Origin: Lentzea kentuckyensis
Lineage (GTDB): Bacteria > Actinomycetota > Actinomycetes > Mycobacteriales > Pseudonocardiaceae
Direction: 5' to 3'
Assembly: GCF_002150765.1 (NCBI RefSeq)
Contig: NZ_MUYM01000061.1
Span: 1 to 64,000 of the forward strand
DNA: 64,000 nucleotides
Below the pieces are notes generated by a model. The model worked only from the letters and a program-made list of their open reading frames with translations, did no database searches and had not been told where the DNA came from. Below are positions 53,088 through 62,151 of this stretch, in pieces; position 1 is the stretch's first letter, and every line of letters begins with the position of its first letter. The position numbers were made by a program, and so were the translations under genes.

Positions 53088-55688
53088 GTGGCGAGCCTGG
53101 ACGCGGCGGTCGGCCGCATCGTCGTGTCCGTCAGCAACCAGCTCGCCCCCAGGCTCTCCCAGCTCGTTCCTCCACCGCCGGACCTCGACCCGGTCCTGTC
53201 GGGCTACCTGGAGTCGCCGGACTTCGCCGAGGTGGCCCGCCAGGTCGTGCTGTGGCGGGCGATGCGGGGCATCCCGGACGCCGAGCTCGCCGCGGACCTG
53301 CGCGAACAGATCGTCCAGGGCCTGCGCCTGGCCGGTGCGTCGGCCGATCCCAAGGGCCTGTTCGAGGCGTTGGTCTCCGTTGAGCCGTTGCACGCCAACG
53401 ATCTGGACACCCCGACCGCGGTCGGCGTCGCGCACCTGGCCAGTGCCGTCAAGAACAACACCCTCGTGCTGCGGCGAGCACCGTCGTTGGCGGACTTCCA
53501 CTCCTACGCGGCGCAGCTGCGTGCGCGTATCGCGGCCATGCACGGCGAGATGCGATTACCCCACATCGGCGTCAGCCGCTCCGTGCCGTACGACGAGCTG
53601 TACGTGCGCCCGACCCTCTCACCCGACCTCGCCGTCTCGTCCCTGACCTCACCCGGCCGCCGGACGGTGCTGCTCGGCGACCCCGGCGCCGGAAAGTCCA
53701 CGCTGGCCGGCAAACTCACCCACGACATCGCCCTGGACGCGGCCGGGCGGGTCCCGTTCCTGTTGGTGCTGCGCGACTTCACCACCTCGTTCCGCACCGG
53801 CGGCCGCGAACTGCTGAAGTACTTCGAACACATCTGCAGCGACCCGTACAACCTCCCTCCCCCACGCGACGCCGTGGAATACCTGCTGCGCAACGGCCGC
53901 GCGGTCGTCGTGCTCGACGGCCTGGACGAGCTCGTCCAACCCGAACTGCGCCGCCGAGTCGTCCGCCTCGTCGAGGGCTTCGCCCACCAGTACCCGCTGA
54001 CCCCGATCGTCGTGACGGCCCGCAAGGTCGGCTACGCGGAAGCACCGTTGAGCTCGACACTCTTCACGGTGGGCACCGTCGACGAGTTCGACTCCGGCCA
54101 GGTGGTCGACTACGTCACCCGCTGGTTCGCCCTGGACGCCGCGACACCGGTGCACGAACGGGCCCGGCTCGCCGAGGCGTTCCTGAGCGAGAGCACCGAG
54201 ATCGAGGAGCTCCGCCGCAACCCGTTGCTGCTGGCCCTGTTGTGCGCCATGTACTCCAGCGAGCACTACCTGCCGCGCAACCTCGCCCAGGTCTACGAGC
54301 GTTGCGCGGTGATGCTCTTCGACCGCTGGGACTCCATGCGCGGCATCACCCTGCCCGTCCAGTTCCAGGGCCGGCTGCGCGCCGCCGTCCAACACCTCGC
54401 CTGGTACCTCTTCAACGGCCCGGAACCGGGCGGTGCGTTGCCCCGCAGCCGAATCGTCCGCCTGCTGACCAACTACCTCGTCACGAAGTCCTTCGACCCC
54501 GACGAGGCCGAGGCCGCCGCCGAACGCTTCACCGAGTTCTGCACCGGCCGCGCCTGGATCCTGACCGACGTGGGCGCCAACGCGCTCGAGCCGTTGTTCG
54601 GCTTCACCCACCGCACCTTCATGGAGTACTTCGCCGCCGAACACCTGGTCCGCAAACAAACCACGGCTTCCGCACTGTGGTCAGCTCTGCGGTCCCACGT
54701 GAACGAGGGCACGTGGGACGTCGTCTGCCGCGTCGCTCTGCAGTTGCACGACCGCAACGTCGACGACGGCGCCGACGACGTGCTCTCGCAGGCGATCCAC
54801 GACGGCGAACTGGAGTTCGCCGCCCGCGCCCTCGGCTACCTGACACCTCGGCCGGACATCGTGCGCGGCATCGCGATCGCCTCCCTCCGCCAGGCGGTCG
54901 CCGCTCCTCTCGAAAGCCGGGCCTCCTACTCCGCGTTCAACTTCACCCTCGTCGAGGACCTCGCTCTGGAGAGCTGCCTGAAGGCCGGCCTGCCCGCCAA
55001 TCGCGACAGCGTCCGCCAGGCGGTGACCGAGGACGCCGCCCGGCTGTACGACGAGCGCAACCCGGAAATCCCCGTACTCGTCCGCGGCCTGCTCGGATGC
55101 CTGGGCGTCGACGCGGAGCTGCGCTCGGAACTGCACGACATCTACTGGCGCGCACCCGACGGCGACTCGCTCCGGGCGCCGTGGCTGCGCGACATGGACG
55201 ACCTCACCGACCTGACCACGCTCGTGACGCTCCGGGGCACCCGCTCGCTCTTCGAACACTTCTCGTTCCTCGGCGAGATCATCCCGGCACCGGTCACGAC
55301 CCTGCTCTCGCCGGACAGCACCAGATCCGTCAACCAAGCCGAAGCACGCCGGCTGGCCACCCAGATGACCAGGTCGAAGCAGGCGTGGATTTCCTACAAC
55401 GACTGGATTCTCCACCACGACCTGGCGCTGCCCCTGCGACTCGCACCGCGCGGCGAGCTGTGTCCCGACCTCGAGTTCCTGCTGTGCCTGCCCTACCTCG
55501 AGGCCTACGTCGACTTCGGCTTCACCCTGCCGTTCGAGGCGACATCGGGGCTTCACGAGCTGACCGAGTGCCGCCGTGAGGAGTTCCACCGCGAGGCCTA
55601 CCCGTGGAGGCCGCCGGACGGCATGTCTGCGGAAGTGGCGGACCTGCTCAGCCTGTGGACCACCAGGGACTTCAACGTCTTCGAATAG
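53088..55688 (+). CDS. NACHT-domain NTPase
   Basis: An 866-residue STAND-class NTPase. An uncharacterised helical N-terminal region (1-185) is followed by the NACHT domain with Walker A GDPGAGKST (197-205), Walker B VVVLDGLDEL (273-282) and FTHRTFMEYFAAEHL (the typical end of the NACHT winged-helix region). The C-terminal 350 residues are helical without obvious repeats. GTG 53088 has GGAGG five bases upstream. Bacterial NACHT proteins are known in anti-phage defence, with the sensing part at the C-terminus. It starts 19 bases after the helicase gene, so co-expression is likely. Confidence 0.88.
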   Translation: MASLDAAVGRIVVSVSNQLAPRLSQLVPPPPDLDPVLSGYLESPDFAEVARQVVLWRAMRGIPDAELAADLREQIVQGLRLAGASADPKGLFEALVSVEPLHANDLDTPTAVGVAHLASAVKNNTLVLRRAPSLADFHSYAAQLRARIAAMHGEMRLPHIGVSRSVPYDELYVRPTLSPDLAVSSLTSPGRRTVLLGDPGAGKSTLAGKLTHDIALDAAGRVPFLLVLRDFTTSFRTGGRELLKYFEHICSDPYNLPPPRDAVEYLLRNGRAVVVLDGLDELVQPELRRRVVRLVEGFAHQYPLTPIVVTARKVGYAEAPLSSTLFTVGTVDEFDSGQVVDYVTRWFALDAATPVHERARLAEAFLSESTEIEELRRNPLLLALLCAMYSSEHYLPRNLAQVYERCAVMLFDRWDSMRGITLPVQFQGRLRAAVQHLAWYLFNGPEPGGALPRSRIVRLLTNYLVTKSFDPDEAEAAAERFTEFCTGRAWILTDVGANALEPLFGFTHRTFMEYFAAEHLVRKQTTASALWSALRSHVNEGTWDVVCRVALQLHDRNVDDGADDVLSQAIHDGELEFAARALGYLTPRPDIVRGIAIASLRQAVAAPLESRASYSAFNFTLVEDLALESCLKAGLPANRDSVRQAVTEDAARLYDERNPEIPVLVRGLLGCLGVDAELRSELHDIYWRAPDGDSLRAPWLRDMDDLTDLTTLVTLRGTRSLFEHFSFLGEIIPAPVTTLLSPDSTRSVNQAEARRLATQMTRSKQAWISYNDWILHHDLALPLRLAPRGELCPDLEFLLCLPYLEAYVDFGFTLPFEATSGLHELTECRREEFHREAYPWRPPDGMSAEVADLLSLWTTRDFNVFE

Positions 55689-55694
55689 GAGTGT

Positions 55695-56033
55695 TCACCG
55701 TGCCAGAGCAAGGCCCACCGCAGCAGCCCCCACTCCCAGCGCCACGCTGACCACGACGTTCAGCAGTGCCGCCCGATATTTCTCCGCTTCCAACAACTTC
55801 ACCGTCTCGTAGCTGAACGTCGAATAAGTCGTGAGCCCGCCGCAGAAGCCGACCCCGAGCAGCGGCATCCAGGACGTCCCAACGAGAAACCCGATGAGGA
55901 AGCACCCGACGACGTTCACCGTCAAAGTGCCCCAGGGAAAATCGGACTCGTGCCGCGACTGCACGAACCGGTCCAGCAGGTACCGGCAAGGAGCCCCGAG
56001 CGCAGCCCCGAAGAACACCGCGAGAACCGTCAC
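55695..56033 (-). CDS. crcB: Fluoride channel CrcB/Fluc, second copy
   Basis: A 112-residue, four-helix fluoride exporter subunit. GAALGAPCRYLLDRF, GTLTVNVVGCFLIGFLVG and GFCGGLTTYSTFSYE are the family motifs. GTG 56033 overlaps the stop of the other crcB gene (GTGA). Paired crcB genes usually encode the two opposite-facing halves of a heterodimeric channel. It converges on the NACHT gene, six bases away. Confidence 0.93.
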   Translation of the reverse strand: MTVLAVFFGAALGAPCRYLLDRFVQSRHESDFPWGTLTVNVVGCFLIGFLVGTSWMPLLGVGFCGGLTTYSTFSYETVKLLEAEKYRAALLNVVVSVALGVGAAAVGLALAR

Positions 56034-56413
56034 CGAGTCACCCGCACTCCGAGAAACGCCGCCACCACAGCACAGACCGGCGTGACGAACAACGCCCAGG
56101 ACGACGACGCCGCCGCGTACGACGAGAAGGTCGTGAAGCCGCCCAGCAACCCGACCCCGAAGAACGCTCGTACCAACGGCCGAGGCACCAGCCCCATCAG
56201 CACGCCGATCAAGAACGACCCCAGCACGTTGATGGCGAACAGCCCCCACGGGCCGGGCACGAAAACAGACAACCCGTAGCGCGCCACGCCACCGAGCCCG
56301 CCGCCCAACGACACCAAGACCACGAACGGCAGGTGGAGTTCGGTGCGTTGGGCTGGGACGTGCAGGTCGACGTCGGGGTCGACCGGATCAGGTTGGTTCG
56401 GCAAGGTGCTCAA
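56030..56413 (-). CDS. crcB: Fluoride channel CrcB/Fluc, first copy
   Basis: A 127-residue Fluc protein with a hydrophilic N-terminal extension of about 28 residues. GGGLGGVARYGLSV, GLFAINVLGSFLIGVLMG and GVGLLGGFTTFSSYA are present. The TTG at 56413 overlaps the end of the MarR gene by 26 bases, so translation is probably coupled. No crcB fluoride riboswitch is visible, as the start lies inside the upstream gene. Confidence 0.88.
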   Translation of the reverse strand: MSTLPNQPDPVDPDVDLHVPAQRTELHLPFVVLVSLGGGLGGVARYGLSVFVPGPWGLFAINVLGSFLIGVLMGLVPRPLVRAFFGVGLLGGFTTFSSYAAASSSWALFVTPVCAVVAAFLGVRVTR

Positions 56414-56828
56414 CCAGGTGGTCCAAGGCCTTCAGCGCACGCACCACGTCCTCGCGCTCGGACGCCTCCAGCTTGCTCAACGCGGCGCCGATGCGCTTCT
56501 CGTGTTCGCGCTGCCAGACGAGGAGCTGTTCGTGTCCACGGGGTGAGACGGATAGCCGCGCTACCCGTCTGTCCTTGGGGTCTCCGCCGCGGACGACGAG
56601 GCCCGAATCGATCAGTTGGGACACCAGCCCGGACACCGTGTTGGGGGCGAGACGAAGGACCCCGGCAAGATCGCCGACCTTCATCGGCGGGCGTTCTGCG
56701 AGCGTCTGCAGCAGCTCTACCTGCGCCATCGGCAGGGATTCCCACGGCCAGTCCGCCCGGATGCTCGTCCGCAGCGCCCGGCGCAGGCGAGTGACGACGT
56801 CGGTGAGCGTGCGGGCTTCGTCTGACAT
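56388..56828 (-). CDS. MarR-family regulator
   Basis: A 146-residue winged-helix regulator (PPMKVGDLAGVLRLAPNTVSGLVSQLIDSGLVVRGGDPKDRRVARLSVSPRG). It is divergent from a drug-exporter-like MFS gene 57 bases away, the usual arrangement for MarR control of an efflux pump, and overlaps the first crcB gene downstream. The effector is unknown. Confidence 0.9.
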   Translation of the reverse strand: MSDEARTLTDVVTRLRRALRTSIRADWPWESLPMAQVELLQTLAERPPMKVGDLAGVLRLAPNTVSGLVSQLIDSGLVVRGGDPKDRRVARLSVSPRGHEQLLVWQREHEKRIGAALSKLEASEREDVVRALKALDHLVEHLAEPT

Positions 56829-56870
56829 GCGGAAATCTTACTGAACGTCGGGCAATAGCTCTGTGTCAGA

Positions 56871-56876
56871 TATAAT
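56871..56876 (+). promoter_or_regulatory. -10 box of the MFS gene
   Basis: TATAAT is a perfect consensus -10, nine bases before the ATG at 56886, so the transcript should be nearly leaderless. A consensus -35 is not evident, which would fit a regulated promoter under the divergent MarR. Confidence 0.6.
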
Positions 56877-56885
56877 CGGACCACG

Positions 56886-57920
56886 ATGAACTGGTTCGTC
56901 ACGGAGTCGCCCAGGCCGGCGTGGATCGCACGCCGGTCGTACGCGCCTTGGCTGGTCATCGCGACGGTCTGCTTCGGAGCCTTCATGGGGCAGCTCGACG
57001 CCTCGATCGTCACGCTGGCGTTCCCCGCGATCAGCACGCACTTCGGCGCCGATCCCGAGTGGATCTCGTTCAGCTACCTGATCACGCTCGTGGCGCTGCT
57101 CGTCCCAATGGGCAGGATCGCGGACCGGGTGGGCCGCAAGATCGTCTACATCTACGGGTTCGCGTTGTTCACCGGAGCGTCCATCGCGTGCGTGTACGCG
57201 CCGGGGTTCGACGCCCTCATCGCGGCCCGTGTCGCCCAGGCCGTGGGCGCGGCGATGTTGCAGGCCAACAGTGTCGCGTTGGTGACCACCGCGGTCGCGC
57301 CGGAGCAGCGCAGAAGAGCGCTCGGCGTCCAGGCCGCGGCGCAGGCGACAGGGCTCGCAGCCGGGCCGTTGCTCGGCGGGTACCTCACCGAGCACTACGG
57401 GTGGCAGGCCGTGTTCGCGATCAACGTGCCCATCGGTGTCGTCGCCATGATCGCGGGGCACTACCTGCTCCCCCGCACCAAGACCAAGCCAGAACGCGCG
57501 AGGCCGAACTGGAAGGTGCTGCCCGGACTGACGGGTGTGCTGCTCACCTACGCCGCGTTGTTCACGCCGATGACGCTGCTGCCGTTCACCATGAAGCAAC
57601 CGCTGCAACACATAGGACTCACGATCGCGGTGTTGCCGCTCGGGTTCGCCCTGGCCGCAACGACTCTGCACAAACCGGGCATCGTCACCGGGGTGCTGAT
57701 CACCGCCACAGCCGTCATCCTCCCTGTGCCGCAGGTGCTTCAGCTCCTGACAGCCGGCATCGGGCTCGGCATCGTCGCGCCCGCCTGCACGAAACGGGTG
57801 ATGAGCGCGCTGCCGGAGGCGTCAGCGGGGGTCGGGAGCGGGCTGGTGAACGTCGCGCGGGGACTCGGGACCGCACTGGGTGTCGCGGTCGCCACGGCCC
57901 TGGTTCACGCGTTCCAGTGA
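56886..57920 (+). CDS. MFS drug transporter (DHA2-like), shortened
   Basis: A 344-residue exporter with DHA2/EmrB features: QLDASIVTLAFPAIS in helix 1, motif A GRIADRVGRK, and GLAAGPLLGGYLTEHYGWQAVFAINVPIG (motif C and following). The family normally has 450-500 residues and 14 helices. Here the part after helix 6 is short: about 100 residues that correspond to the central helices appear to be missing, while the C-terminal helices (GSGLVNVARGLGTALGVAVAT) remain. The frame is uninterrupted, so this is an internal deletion rather than a frameshift. It is divergent from MarR. Confidence 0.8.
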   Translation: MNWFVTESPRPAWIARRSYAPWLVIATVCFGAFMGQLDASIVTLAFPAISTHFGADPEWISFSYLITLVALLVPMGRIADRVGRKIVYIYGFALFTGASIACVYAPGFDALIAARVAQAVGAAMLQANSVALVTTAVAPEQRRRALGVQAAAQATGLAAGPLLGGYLTEHYGWQAVFAINVPIGVVAMIAGHYLLPRTKTKPERARPNWKVLPGLTGVLLTYAALFTPMTLLPFTMKQPLQHIGLTIAVLPLGFALAATTLHKPGIVTGVLITATAVILPVPQVLQLLTAGIGLGIVAPACTKRVMSALPEASAGVGSGLVNVARGLGTALGVAVATALVHAFQ

Positions 57921-57995
57921 TGACAAGAACTCGTAGTGGTCCAAAAGGGCCTCACCCCTGCCGCACCCGTGTGGCGCCTCAGTAGCCTGGGGTCC

Positions 57996-58799
57996 ATGTC
58001 CGAACAGGTGAGCTGGGTTCCTGAAGGTCTCGACACCGGCAGGCCGAGTGCTGCCAGACTCTACGACTACCTGCTCGGCGGCGGGCACAACTTCGCGGCC
58101 GACCGGGCTCTCGCGGAGAAGTTCCTGCAGGCCCAGCCGAACGCCCGCACGATCGCGCGGCTGAACAGGGCGTTCCTGCGCAGGGCCGTGCTGTTCATGA
58201 TGGACAACGGGATCCGCCAGTTCCTCGACCTCGGCTCCGGCATCCCGACGGTCGGCAACGTGCACGAGATCGCGCAGAAGGCCGACCCCGAGGCCCACGT
58301 CGTCTACGTGGACTTCGAGGAGGTCGCGGTCGCGCACAGCCAGCTCATCCTGGAGAACGACCCACGCGCGACGATCATCCAGGAGGACATGACCAAGCCG
58401 GTCGCCGTGCTGAAGGCGGCGGAGGAGAGCGATCTCATCGACTTCGCCCAGCCCGTCGGCGTGCTGACGGCCGGTGTCTTCCACTTCGTGCCGCCGGAGG
58501 CCGATCCTCGTTCGGTCGTGGCGGCCTACCGCGACGCCGTACCCGAGGGCAGCTACCTGGCGTTCTCGCAGTTCACCCAGGACCTGCAGCCCGAGGAGAT
58601 GGCCGGCGTCGTCGAGGTCATGAAGAAGAGCCAGAACCCGATGTTCCCGCGCACCAAACCGGAGATCGAGGGGTTCTTCGACGGGTTCGAGCTCGTCGAA
58701 CCCGGCATCGTGCCGCTGCCGTTGTGGCGACCGGAGAGCACGAACACGGATGATCCGGACAAGGCGGGCATCTACGCGGTCGTGGGCCGGAAGGTCTAG
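57996..58799 (+). CDS. SAM-dependent methyltransferase (PF04672 family)
   Basis: A 267-residue protein of the actinomycete-enriched S-adenosylmethionine methyltransferase family PF04672. The N-terminal RPSAARLYDYLLGGGHNFAADRALAE is its hallmark, and FLDLGSGIPTVGNVHEIAQ is the SAM-binding loop. These genes occur in many copies in actinomycetes and their substrates are unknown. ATG 57996 is chosen; an upstream in-frame start lacks support. It stands alone upstream of the GGDEF gene. Confidence 0.88.
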   Translation: MSEQVSWVPEGLDTGRPSAARLYDYLLGGGHNFAADRALAEKFLQAQPNARTIARLNRAFLRRAVLFMMDNGIRQFLDLGSGIPTVGNVHEIAQKADPEAHVVYVDFEEVAVAHSQLILENDPRATIIQEDMTKPVAVLKAAEESDLIDFAQPVGVLTAGVFHFVPPEADPRSVVAAYRDAVPEGSYLAFSQFTQDLQPEEMAGVVEVMKKSQNPMFPRTKPEIEGFFDGFELVEPGIVPLPLWRPESTNTDDPDKAGIYAVVGRKV

Positions 58800-58814
58800 C
58801 GCACTTTGCTGATG

Positions 58815-58843
58815 TTGGCCTGACCGCGCGAGGTCCGTACGCT
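58815..58843 (+). promoter_or_regulatory. Promoter of the GGDEF gene
   Basis: TTGGCC (58815-58820) and TACGCT (58838-58843), 17 bases apart, resemble a housekeeping-sigma promoter. The -10 is ten bases before ATG 58854, so the leader is very short. Confidence 0.5.
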
Positions 58844-58853
58844 CTGTCACAGC

Positions 58854-60827
58854 ATGGAACTTCCGGAGCTCGCCCGCCGCTGGATGCACGCGCTGACCGC
58901 GACCGCGTACATCCCGCTGTCCCATGCGGAAATCGAGCAGGCCCTGCTCGATTCGCTGGTCGAGTTGCCGGCCGAACCTGAATCGGTTGCCTATCGATTG
59001 GTGTCACTGCACGCAACCGGCCCGGACTCCCTGCGTGCCACGATCGAGGTTCTTTCGCCCACGTTCGAACTACCTGTGCTCGCACGGTTGAGCTCTGCGT
59101 ACGCGCAGGCCATGCGGATGGACGCGTTCGACCAGCAGGAGCAGATCAAGGTCGCGATCGTGCGGGCCAAACAGCGGGTCGAGCGCACGCTGAAGGTCAG
59201 CCAGGCGCGGTTCCAGGAGGTGTTCGACTCCGCCGCGCTGGGCATCGTGATCACCGACTTCACCGGCCGGTGCGTCGAGGCGAACGACGCGGTCGCCGAG
59301 ATCGTCGGGCTGGAGTCGGGTGCCAGTCTCACCGAACGCGACCTGACCGACTTCTACCACCCGAACGACATCGCGTCCCTGGCCGCTTCGTACCGGAAGG
59401 TGCGCGAGGGGCACGTCGAGCGGTTCCGGGACCAGCGCAAACTGATCCGCGCGGACGGCGAGCCGGTGTGGGTGCACCTCGCGGTGTCGTTGCTGCGCGA
59501 CGCGGACGGCGAGCCGACGCACCACGTGACGATGGTCGAGGACATCAGCGAGCTGCACCTGTTGCAGCGCAGCCTCGACCACCAGCTGCTGCACGACTCG
59601 CTGACCGGCCTGTCGAACCGCCAGCACTTCGTCACGCAGGTGGAGCGTCGGCTCGAGCGCGACCCGGTCACGTTGTACCACCTGGGTTTGGACGCGTTCT
59701 CGGTCGTCAACAACGGCCTGGGCCACGACACCGGCGACAAGCTGCTCAAGATCGTCGCGGCCCGGCTGCGCAAGCTCGCCGACGAGAAGAAGGCGATCGT
59801 CGCCCGGATCGGCGGCGACGAGTTCGCCCTCCTGACGATCGCGGACAACCTCACGTCGACCATCGAGGAGATCCAGGACGCGCTCGCCGAACCGACCTTT
59901 GTGGACGATCACGGCATCGCGCTGTCGACGAGCATCGGCGTGGTGGACCGGCCGCCGGCGTTCACGACCGCCGCGGAACTGATGCGGTGCGCCAATGCCG
60001 CGCTGCGTCAGGCGAAGGTACGAGGAAAGCGACAGTGGGCGTTGCACGACCCGCACGACGACGCCCGCCGCCGCGGCAGATACGCACTGGCCGCGTCGAT
60101 GCCGGGCGCCTGGGAGCACGGCGAGATCGAGATCGTCTACGCGCCCGTGCACGACCTGGAGACCCGGGAAGTGCTCGGCGCGGTCGCGAGGCTGCACTGG
60201 GACGACCTGAGCCACAACGACACCATGGCCCTGGCCGACTCGACGGGTCTGTCGCTGCCGATCGGCAGGTGGCTGCTGCGCGAGGCGTGCGCTCAGGCCG
60301 CGGTTTGGGTGGCGGAGTTCGGCGACCGGGCACCGACGCTGCACGTGGCGTTGGGCGCGCTGCAGTCCCGTGACGAGGACCTGGTCGCGGACGTCAAGCG
60401 AGCGCTCGACGAGACCGGCCTGCCGCCAGAGCGGTTGCGGATCGCGCTCGACATCTCGTCGGTGCTCGCGGGCGACGACAACGCGGTGGTGCTGCACGAC
60501 AGCGGCATCGTGACGGCGCTGGACGGGTTCCACGGCGGGCACGACGAACTGACCGTGCTGACCGAGGTGCCGGTCCGCGCGGTGATCACCCGCGCACCCG
60601 CGCCGCACCCGGAATCCCCGCTGTACCAAGCGATGCGCGACCTCATCGCGACGGTGCACAGCTTCGGCGTGCGGTTCGGCGTCGACGAGGTGCACACCTT
60701 CGAAGACGCCGAACACTGGCGGGTTGCCGGCGCGGACGGCGTGATCGGGCTGCTGCCCGCCCTCACCGCCGCCGAAGTGACAGACCTTCTGACTACAGCT
60801 GCTTCACCGCCGCCAGAAGCTTCGTGA
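58854..60827 (+). CDS. PAS-GGDEF protein with degenerate EAL domain
   Basis: A 657-residue cyclic-di-GMP signalling protein. A helical N-terminal region (1-112) is followed by a PAS domain (about 116-235), a GGDEF domain with intact RIGGDEFALL (G320-F324), and a C-terminal EAL-like domain (about 415-650). The EAL signature reads VARLHW, and the NxS, EITE and DDFG motifs are not recognisable, so the phosphodiesterase is probably inactive. The first GGDEF region has DAFSVVNN instead of D-F-K-x-x-N-D. It is likely a cyclase sensing a ligand through PAS. The 3' end overlaps the convergent pntB gene by 35 bases. Confidence 0.9.
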   Translation: MELPELARRWMHALTATAYIPLSHAEIEQALLDSLVELPAEPESVAYRLVSLHATGPDSLRATIEVLSPTFELPVLARLSSAYAQAMRMDAFDQQEQIKVAIVRAKQRVERTLKVSQARFQEVFDSAALGIVITDFTGRCVEANDAVAEIVGLESGASLTERDLTDFYHPNDIASLAASYRKVREGHVERFRDQRKLIRADGEPVWVHLAVSLLRDADGEPTHHVTMVEDISELHLLQRSLDHQLLHDSLTGLSNRQHFVTQVERRLERDPVTLYHLGLDAFSVVNNGLGHDTGDKLLKIVAARLRKLADEKKAIVARIGGDEFALLTIADNLTSTIEEIQDALAEPTFVDDHGIALSTSIGVVDRPPAFTTAAELMRCANAALRQAKVRGKRQWALHDPHDDARRRGRYALAASMPGAWEHGEIEIVYAPVHDLETREVLGAVARLHWDDLSHNDTMALADSTGLSLPIGRWLLREACAQAAVWVAEFGDRAPTLHVALGALQSRDEDLVADVKRALDETGLPPERLRIALDISSVLAGDDNAVVLHDSGIVTALDGFHGGHDELTVLTEVPVRAVITRAPAPHPESPLYQAMRDLIATVHSFGVRFGVDEVHTFEDAEHWRVAGADGVIGLLPALTAAEVTDLLTTAASPPPEAS

Positions 60828-62151
60828 GCGAGTCCTTCGCGTCACCGAACAGCAGCGTCGTCTTCGGGTTGTACAGCAACTCGTTGTCCACACCGGCGAA
60901 CCCCGGCCGCATCGACCGCTTCATGAACACCACGGACTTCGCGCGGTCGACGTCGAAGATCGGCATGCCGTAGATCGGGCTGGCCGGCTCGTCCCGCGCG
61001 CCCGGATTCACCACGTCGTTCGCCCCGACCACCACGGCGACGTCGACCGACGTGATCCCGGGGTTGACGTCGTCGAGCTCCTTGAGCTGCTCGTACGGCA
61101 CGTCGGCCTCCGCCAGCAACACGTTCATGTGACCCGGCATGCGGCCCGCGACGGGGTGGATCCCGTACGACACCGACACTCCACGCCGTTCGAGCTGCGC
61201 CACGAGCTCGCGCACCGCGTGCTGCGCCTGGGCGACGGCCAGCCCATAACCGGGCACGACGACGACGTTGTTCGCGTACCCCAGCAGGATCGCGACGTCC
61301 TCGACCGTGCCGGACTTGACCGTCCGCTGCTCTTCCCCGTGCGCGACAACAGTGGTGGCTTTGAAGGCGCCGAACAGGATGTTCGCCAAAGACCGTCCCA
61401 TCGCCTGCGCCATCAGCCGGGTCAGGATGGTGCCGGACGCGCCGACGAGCGTGCCCGCGACGATCAGCAGCGTGTTCGCCAGCACGTAACCGGACGCGGC
61501 GACGGCAAGACCCGTGAACGCGTTCAGCAACGAGATCGCGATCGGCACGTCCGCGCCACCGACCGGCAGCACGAACAGCACGCCGAGCGCCAGCCCGACG
61601 GCCGCCACCAACCACAGCAGGAACCCGTTCGGCACCGCCATCGTCAAGGCGCACAAGGCAACCGACGACACCGCTGCGGCAATCGCGAGCTGCTGACCGG
61701 CGGGCAGCAACACCGGCCGCGTCGTCATCAGCTCCTGCAGCTTCAGGAAGGTCACCACGGATCCGGAGAAGCTGACCGACCCGATCAGCACCGTCAGCAC
61801 GGTCGCGAGCCGGAACATCACGCCGGTCTCCGGCACGGCGAAGAACTCCGCCAACGCCACCAGAGCCGCCGCGGCACCACCGACACCGTTGAACAGCGCC
61901 ACCATCTGCGGGATCGCGGTCATCTTCACCGACCGCGCGGCCGGGATGCCCACCACCACACCGAGTGCGACGGCGATCAGGATCCACAGTCCGTTGTGGA
62001 CGACACCGTGCGCGTACGCGGTGACGACCGCGACGAGCATGCCGAACGCGCCGATGAAGTTGCCGTAGCGCGCGTATTTGGGCGAGCTCAAGCCTTTCAG
62101 CGCCAGGATGAAGCACAGCGCCGCGACGAGGTACATCAGCTGGACGATCAT
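60793..62151 (-). CDS. pntB: NAD(P) transhydrogenase, beta subunit
   Basis: A 452-residue subunit of the proton-pumping transhydrogenase that makes NADPH from NADH. Nine or so membrane helices fill the first 270 residues, followed by the NADP-binding domain III with VPGYGLAVAQAQHAVRELV, GRMPGHMNVLLAEA and the characteristic DDVNPGITSVDVAVVVGANDVVNPGA. ATG 62151 overlaps the stop of pntAB (ATGA). It is the last gene of the pntAA-pntAB-pntB operon. Confidence 0.96.
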   Translation of the reverse strand: MIVQLMYLVAALCFILALKGLSSPKYARYGNFIGAFGMLVAVVTAYAHGVVHNGLWILIAVALGVVVGIPAARSVKMTAIPQMVALFNGVGGAAAALVALAEFFAVPETGVMFRLATVLTVLIGSVSFSGSVVTFLKLQELMTTRPVLLPAGQQLAIAAAVSSVALCALTMAVPNGFLLWLVAAVGLALGVLFVLPVGGADVPIAISLLNAFTGLAVAASGYVLANTLLIVAGTLVGASGTILTRLMAQAMGRSLANILFGAFKATTVVAHGEEQRTVKSGTVEDVAILLGYANNVVVVPGYGLAVAQAQHAVRELVAQLERRGVSVSYGIHPVAGRMPGHMNVLLAEADVPYEQLKELDDVNPGITSVDVAVVVGANDVVNPGARDEPASPIYGMPIFDVDRAKSVVFMKRSMRPGFAGVDNELLYNPKTTLLFGDAKDSLTKLLAAVKQL

